From assembly GCA_002307115.1 (NCBI GenBank), contig DBTP01000149.1, positions 1 to 9,717 of the forward strand: a stretch of DNA of 9,717 nt, written 5' to 3'. Below the pieces are notes generated by a model, which saw only the letters and a list, made by a program, of their open reading frames with translations, was not told the origin of the DNA and searched no databases. Source of the DNA: Fibrobacter sp. UBA1313 (lineage in GTDB: Bacteria > Fibrobacterota > Fibrobacteria > Fibrobacterales > Fibrobacteraceae). A program made the translations under genes and the position numbers. Positions 6,256 to 9,717 of the stretch are shown piece after piece (positions within the stretch are counted from its first letter, which is position 1; every line of letters begins with the position of its first letter).

Positions 6256-7554
6256 TTACTTCTTGTTTTTGCCCGGACGACTGGGCATAAAAGGACTGGA
6301 AGCTTCTTCTGTCACCGCCGTTTTCGCGACAGTGGGATCTTCCTGGCGGACAATCACAGAATCACCTACGGAAAGCCCTTTCAGAATCTGCACATTCACA
6401 CCATCACTGATCCCTGTTTTCACAGGACGCGGTGCTACTTTTCCATTCAGATTTACCCACACAAGACTACCCGAAATCTTAGGCGAGGAAGAAGAACTTT
6501 TTTTCTTCGTTCCACCACCAGGAGCGCCACCACCCATCATACCCGGAGGGCCCATATCATCATCATCTGAAGCCTTTGCCTCTTTAGAATGTGAAGGACG
6601 GGGCATATCTTTAGGATCAAGCATCGGCGTTCCTTCCGCAGGCGTAAATTTGACAGCTTTCACAGGCACCGAAATAGCATCCACAATTTCCTCTGTCACA
6701 ATGGTACATGTCGCTGTCATCCCTGGCAATAATTTCAATTCCGGGTTTTCTGCAGTGATCACCACCGTATAGGTAATCACATTTGAAGTTTCCGTAGGGT
6801 TCAAACGAACTTCCTGAACGGAGCCTTTAAATTTTTCATTCTGGAAAGCATCCACCGTAAATTCCACGCGCTGTCCTTTTTTCACAGCTCCAATATCCGC
6901 TTCATCCACATCTGCCATTACCTTCATCTGCTTCAAATCCTTAGCCAGAATAAAAAGTGTCGGCGTACTCATGGAAGCCGCAACCGTTTGGCCCACATCC
7001 ACAGAACGTTCAAGAACCACTCCGTTGATGGGACTTTTGATTACACTATAACTCAAATTCAACTGCGCCTGTTTCTCTTCACTCGCACTTTTATCCATAG
7101 AGAACTTTGCTGCATTCACTTGATATTCCGCTGTTTCCAAATCAACGGTGCTTGCGCTATTTGTTTCCGAAAGTTTTTTGGTGCGTTCAAATGTTTTCAA
7201 CGAATGCTCGTAATCATTCTTGGCTGATTGGTAGGCAATCTGCGCCTGATACAAAGTCGCCTGTAACTTTGACTTGTCAATTTCCGCAATGACTTGGCCT
7301 TTTTTGACTTTATCATTAAAGTCCACATATATTTTGCTCACATCACCAGAAACCTGCGTGCCTACTTCTACTTCATCCACAGGCTCCAAAGAACCTGTTG
7401 CCGAAATCGTTGTCGCAATCGTTGTGAGTTTTACCTTTTCACTCACCAAAGCACCCACATCGGCACTCGCCGAAGACGCCACATAGTGACGCACCACGAG
7501 ACCCACAGCGAAAACCGCCGCAAAGAGGACAAGCCATTTGATATACTTTTTCAT
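6256..7554 (-). CDS. macA: MacA/HlyD-family periplasmic adaptor (membrane fusion protein)
   Basis: This protein bridges the inner-membrane ABC transporter and the outer-membrane channel. It has 432 residues. An N-terminal hydrophobic segment (about 5-22, no lipobox) anchors it in the inner membrane. Then come the first half of the lipoyl/barrel-sandwich domain (VEVGTQVSGDVSKIYVDFND, 62-81, and VKKGQVIAEID, 83-93), a helical hairpin (about 95-165), the second lipoyl half (YSVIKSPINGVVLERSVDVG, 169-188), a beta-barrel (about 205-285, with LLPGMTATC) and the membrane-proximal domain (SVPVKAVKF, later VWVNLNGKVAPRPVKTGISDG). Between these last two pieces, residues about 318-359 form a low-complexity insert with DDDD, GPPGMMGGG, KKK and SSSSS runs. 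The start overlaps the stop of the channel gene (TAATG), with AGGG 8 bases upstream. The C-terminal tail is Lys-rich. The family call is certain; the substrate is unknown. Confidence 0.94.
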   Translation of the reverse strand: MKKYIKWLVLFAAVFAVGLVVRHYVASSASADVGALVSEKVKLTTIATTISATGSLEPVDEVEVGTQVSGDVSKIYVDFNDKVKKGQVIAEIDKSKLQATLYQAQIAYQSAKNDYEHSLKTFERTKKLSETNSASTVDLETAEYQVNAAKFSMDKSASEEKQAQLNLSYSVIKSPINGVVLERSVDVGQTVAASMSTPTLFILAKDLKQMKVMADVDEADIGAVKKGQRVEFTVDAFQNEKFKGSVQEVRLNPTETSNVITYTVVITAENPELKLLPGMTATCTIVTEEIVDAISVPVKAVKFTPAEGTPMLDPKDMPRPSHSKEAKASDDDDMGPPGMMGGGAPGGGTKKKSSSSSPKISGSLVWVNLNGKVAPRPVKTGISDGVNVQILKGLSVGDSVIVRQEDPTVAKTAVTEEASSPFMPSRPGKNKK

Positions 7555-8852
7555 TAGTATTTCCCTGTATAAAGGTCCAGTAGATGCCTAGCAAGAATGC
7601 TCGTATACTTCGCCTGCGTTAAATTACTGCGCGCCGTTTCCAGATTATTTTTCTGTTCGAGATAATCGGTATAACCCAGAGAGCCCGCCGTGCGCTGTTC
7701 TTCCGCCACACGGAACGATTCTTCTTCCGCCTCTACTTGTAATTTTGCAGCGTCCCACTGCGCATCCGCAGAAACCGCTTGCAAGTACAACTGTTCCATA
7801 TTATTCTCTAGTTCCTTGCCCGTCTCTTTTTTGTTGACTTCTGCCTGCGCTGACGCGACTTGCGCCCCCAAAACTTTTGCATTCGTTTCGCCCGCATCCA
7901 CAATCGGAATCGTAATTCCCAAAGTGAGACTGTGAGTATAACCAAGTTTCATCTGATTTCCATAGCCATCAGATTCCCAAGACTGAAGTCCTGTGGTGGC
8001 GTTCGCACCCAAATTAACGTTAATGGAATTATTCTTTCCCGCAAGCGTGACTTTTTTCTGTGCGGCGAGACTTGACAAGCTATCTGCCAGAAGCCCAGGA
8101 TTGCTTTCGCGGGCCATTTTAAGAACTGATTCATAATCGGGGAGAGGTCCCATATCTTCTGGAGATTGATATTCCATCTGTGGAGCATTCACAATTAAAG
8201 AATCCCCACGGGGAAGTTCCAAAAGCTGACGCAAAGTCGTGATCGCGCTTCTTTCTGCCTGTTCTGCGGAAAGCAGGGCCACCCGGCTTGTCGCCACATC
8301 GGACTGCGCCAATACATAATCGCGCTTGGTGATGCTTCCCGCTTCATAAAGATGCGTGTTATATTCCAACACCGCCGAAGAAACCGTGAGCGAAGCCGAA
8401 TCGGCTGTTTTTTGTTCCATGGAAGCGAGCAGAGAAATATAAGCGTTCATGACCGACTCTTTCACATTCATGGCCGCAAGATCCGTATTATACTTCGCCG
8501 CCTGACGATCCAGGGCCCGACTTTCAATAGTGAGGCCGGTCGCGCCCCCATCCCACAAATTCATGGAGCCCGTAATCCCAAGACTCAACTTATAATGATC
8601 TTGAGGCACATCATTAAAGGGGCTATCAAACAAACTCTGATTGACACTCGCCGAAAGACTCGGGTAACGACTATCGCGGGCCTGATCCAAACTGACAATG
8701 GTCTGTTGTTCATTGAGCTTCGCAGATTCAACCTTGAGACTCGCGGTGTGGACGCGCGCTATGCAATCTGAAAGCGTCCATCCACCCGAAGCAGCAAAAG
8801 AAGCCGAAGCCCCCAAGACACAAACAAGAAATATTTTCATTTTTGTTTTCAT
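7554..8852 (-). CDS. TolC-family outer membrane efflux protein
   Basis: The trimeric outer-membrane channel of the pump. From the ATG at 8852 the product is 432 residues. It opens with a signal peptide (MKTKMKIFLVCVLGASASFA, probable cleavage before ASGGWTL) and then WTLSDCIARVHTASLKVESAK, the usual start of an outer membrane efflux protein repeat. Long helical stretches rich in Ala, Gln and Glu alternate with beta segments (LSASVNQSLFDS; LGYTHSLTLGITIPI). The second repeat ends with EEQRTAGSLGYTDYLEQKN, a typical motif near the family's C-terminus. An in-frame ATG at 8891 would add 13 residues ahead of the signal peptide, and another at 8840 would remove 4. None has a clear Shine-Dalgarno sequence; 8852 gives the most normal signal peptide. 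The gene lies 52 bases after the LRAT-domain gene and overlaps the adaptor gene by one base. Confidence 0.9.
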   Translation of the reverse strand: MKTKMKIFLVCVLGASASFAASGGWTLSDCIARVHTASLKVESAKLNEQQTIVSLDQARDSRYPSLSASVNQSLFDSPFNDVPQDHYKLSLGITGSMNLWDGGATGLTIESRALDRQAAKYNTDLAAMNVKESVMNAYISLLASMEQKTADSASLTVSSAVLEYNTHLYEAGSITKRDYVLAQSDVATSRVALLSAEQAERSAITTLRQLLELPRGDSLIVNAPQMEYQSPEDMGPLPDYESVLKMARESNPGLLADSLSSLAAQKKVTLAGKNNSINVNLGANATTGLQSWESDGYGNQMKLGYTHSLTLGITIPIVDAGETNAKVLGAQVASAQAEVNKKETGKELENNMEQLYLQAVSADAQWDAAKLQVEAEEESFRVAEEQRTAGSLGYTDYLEQKNNLETARSNLTQAKYTSILARHLLDLYTGKY

Positions 8853-8904
8853 TACAGTCTTTGGATGCTTCAGAATACACCCCCGTTGCATTTTTCGGAA
8901 CTTA

Positions 8905-9717
8905 TTATTCCGTTACCGTATTGTTTTCAAGACTAGAAGCTATTTGTTCTTCCACAGGTACCGTAGTCGTTGTTGGCTCTACTTTCGCCTGAGATTTTTT
9001 ACGTTCTTCACGCACTTTCACCCGTTCTCGCGAATCAATTTCACGGGCGACAAAATAGGTCCCCAGTCCGGACCACACGGGGACAAAATAGGGGACAAAA
9101 CTTGCAAACAAACGCCACCCCCGTTTAATTCCCAAAAGAGAAAGAGGAATCGCTAATAACACACCAATTCTAGTTCCAATACGTCCAAAGTAACGATTGC
9201 GGCGTTCCCGCCCTCGCACACCAATAGCAGGCTGCAATGCCGATTGTGTAAAATGTCCCATGGCAAGTGCCCCAAAAACGGCAAAAGCACCTCCTAAAAT
9301 CATCCTGTCTTTTTCGGGCATTTTACGGCCCAATTTGGAAACCAGAAGGCGATGAACCAGAAATCCCACCAAGGCAAAAACCAGCAAAAGCCTGGTAATC
9401 AGAGGACTTCGAAAGGTATCGTCAATGCACCAATTCACAAAATGTTCGCAATTGTTGCTGTATAAATAATAGGAGCGCTCATAGAGACGCTTTTTGGCGC
9501 GTTCCACAGCGGCAATCCCGCTGAATTTGGCTTTAGGGTGTTTGCGCACCTTAAAACCATGTCCCTCGCAAAAACGTTTCATAGATGTTTTGACAATACA
9601 ACCATAGCGGATCAAGTGGGGCAACTTGGGAATATCTTTAAGACCCAATGTTCGGGCCATTCCAGAATAGTGAATAACTCTACCACCACCAATGTAAAGA
9701 CCATGGTGACTAAAACC
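8905..9717 (-). CDS. LRAT-domain (NlpC/P60-like) membrane protein, 5' end cut by window
   Basis: The reading frame is open to the right edge, giving 270 visible residues; the true start lies outside. The visible part opens GFSHHGLYIGGGRVIHYSG and later has YSNNCEHFVNWC. This is the complete signature of the LRAT/HRASLS fold: H4 and H16 (12 residues apart, as H23 and H35 in human PLA2G16) and C90 in NCEHF. Known members are thiol acyltransferases or phospholipases that move acyl chains between lipids or to amines. After the domain come about four predicted membrane segments (roughly 107-126, 138-156, 180-197 and 203-223), separated by basic loops, and a charged, Thr-rich tail. It is therefore probably an integral membrane protein acting on lipids or another acyl substrate, which is inference. 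It precedes the pump operon on the same strand and may be co-transcribed with it. The gene ends with tandem TAA codons. Confidence 0.85.
   Translation of the reverse strand, partial: GFSHHGLYIGGGRVIHYSGMARTLGLKDIPKLPHLIRYGCIVKTSMKRFCEGHGFKVRKHPKAKFSGIAAVERAKKRLYERSYYLYSNNCEHFVNWCIDDTFRSPLITRLLLVFALVGFLVHRLLVSKLGRKMPEKDRMILGGAFAVFGALAMGHFTQSALQPAIGVRGRERRNRYFGRIGTRIGVLLAIPLSLLGIKRGWRLFASFVPYFVPVWSGLGTYFVAREIDSRERVKVREERKKSQAKVEPTTTTVPVEEQIASSLENNTVTE

Noticed and set aside
6556..6567. GAT triplet run as a microsatellite
   Set aside because: It is only four units long and in frame within a low-complexity protein segment; too short to call a repeat element.
6224..6772. 182-codon open frame on the plus strand opposite the adaptor gene
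   Set aside because: Its Ser/Thr/Pro-rich composition is the mirror of the adaptor's coding frame; there is no independent support.
8853..8891. Longer start for the TolC-family gene at 8891
   Set aside because: It would put 13 extra residues in front of an otherwise normal signal peptide, and it has no clear ribosome site.
9658..9660. Met codon as the start of the LRAT-domain gene
   Set aside because: The same frame is open to the window edge and the 19 codons before this Met encode the catalytic HHGLYIGGGRVIH segment, so the real start is further upstream, outside the window.

Overview
The window reads as a stretch of chromosome from a diderm bacterium. An outer-membrane TolC-family channel, a periplasmic adaptor protein and a lipoprotein with a type II signal peptide together imply two membranes. 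A DivIVA-family protein next to a YggU protein, in a diderm with moderate GC, points outside the Gammaproteobacteria. Fibrobacterota or a Deltaproteobacteria-like lineage would fit, but this placement is a low-confidence inference. I see no tRNA, rRNA, CRISPR array, insertion sequence or phage gene, and no gap between genes longer than about 115 bases.

Layout from right to left, following the minus strand on which most genes lie. At the right edge is the 3' part of an LRAT-domain (NlpC/P60-like, H...H...NCEHF) thiol-enzyme fold protein followed by about four membrane segments; its start lies beyond the window. Next comes a tightly packed tripartite export operon: outer-membrane channel (TolC family), periplasmic adaptor (MacA/HlyD family), ABC ATPase (MacB/LolD type) and ABC permease (MacB/FtsX type). 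The three junctions between these four genes are a TAATG overlap, a 3-base gap and an ATGA overlap. About 50 bases downstream follow a DivIVA-domain coiled-coil protein and, 6 bases later, a YggU/DUF167 protein.

A single plus-strand gene (1531-3336) encodes a large probable lipoprotein with YD-like repeats. It converges on yggU and diverges from pyrC. On the left, pyrC (class II dihydroorotase) overlaps the start of a plsC-type acyltransferase gene, which runs off the left edge.

How the genes fit together: the export operon should build a complete pump that moves a substrate from the periplasm or inner membrane across the outer membrane, powered by cytoplasmic ATP hydrolysis. The substrate cannot be read from the sequence. 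DivIVA and YggU form a commonly conserved pair that may or may not share the pump transcript. PyrC (pyrimidine synthesis) and PlsC (phospholipid synthesis) are housekeeping genes that look translationally coupled. The most unusual items are the membrane-anchored LRAT-domain protein directly upstream of the pump, the orphan YD-repeat lipoprotein, and a charged/Gly/Ser low-complexity insert in the adaptor. I see no convincing entirely new multi-gene system.
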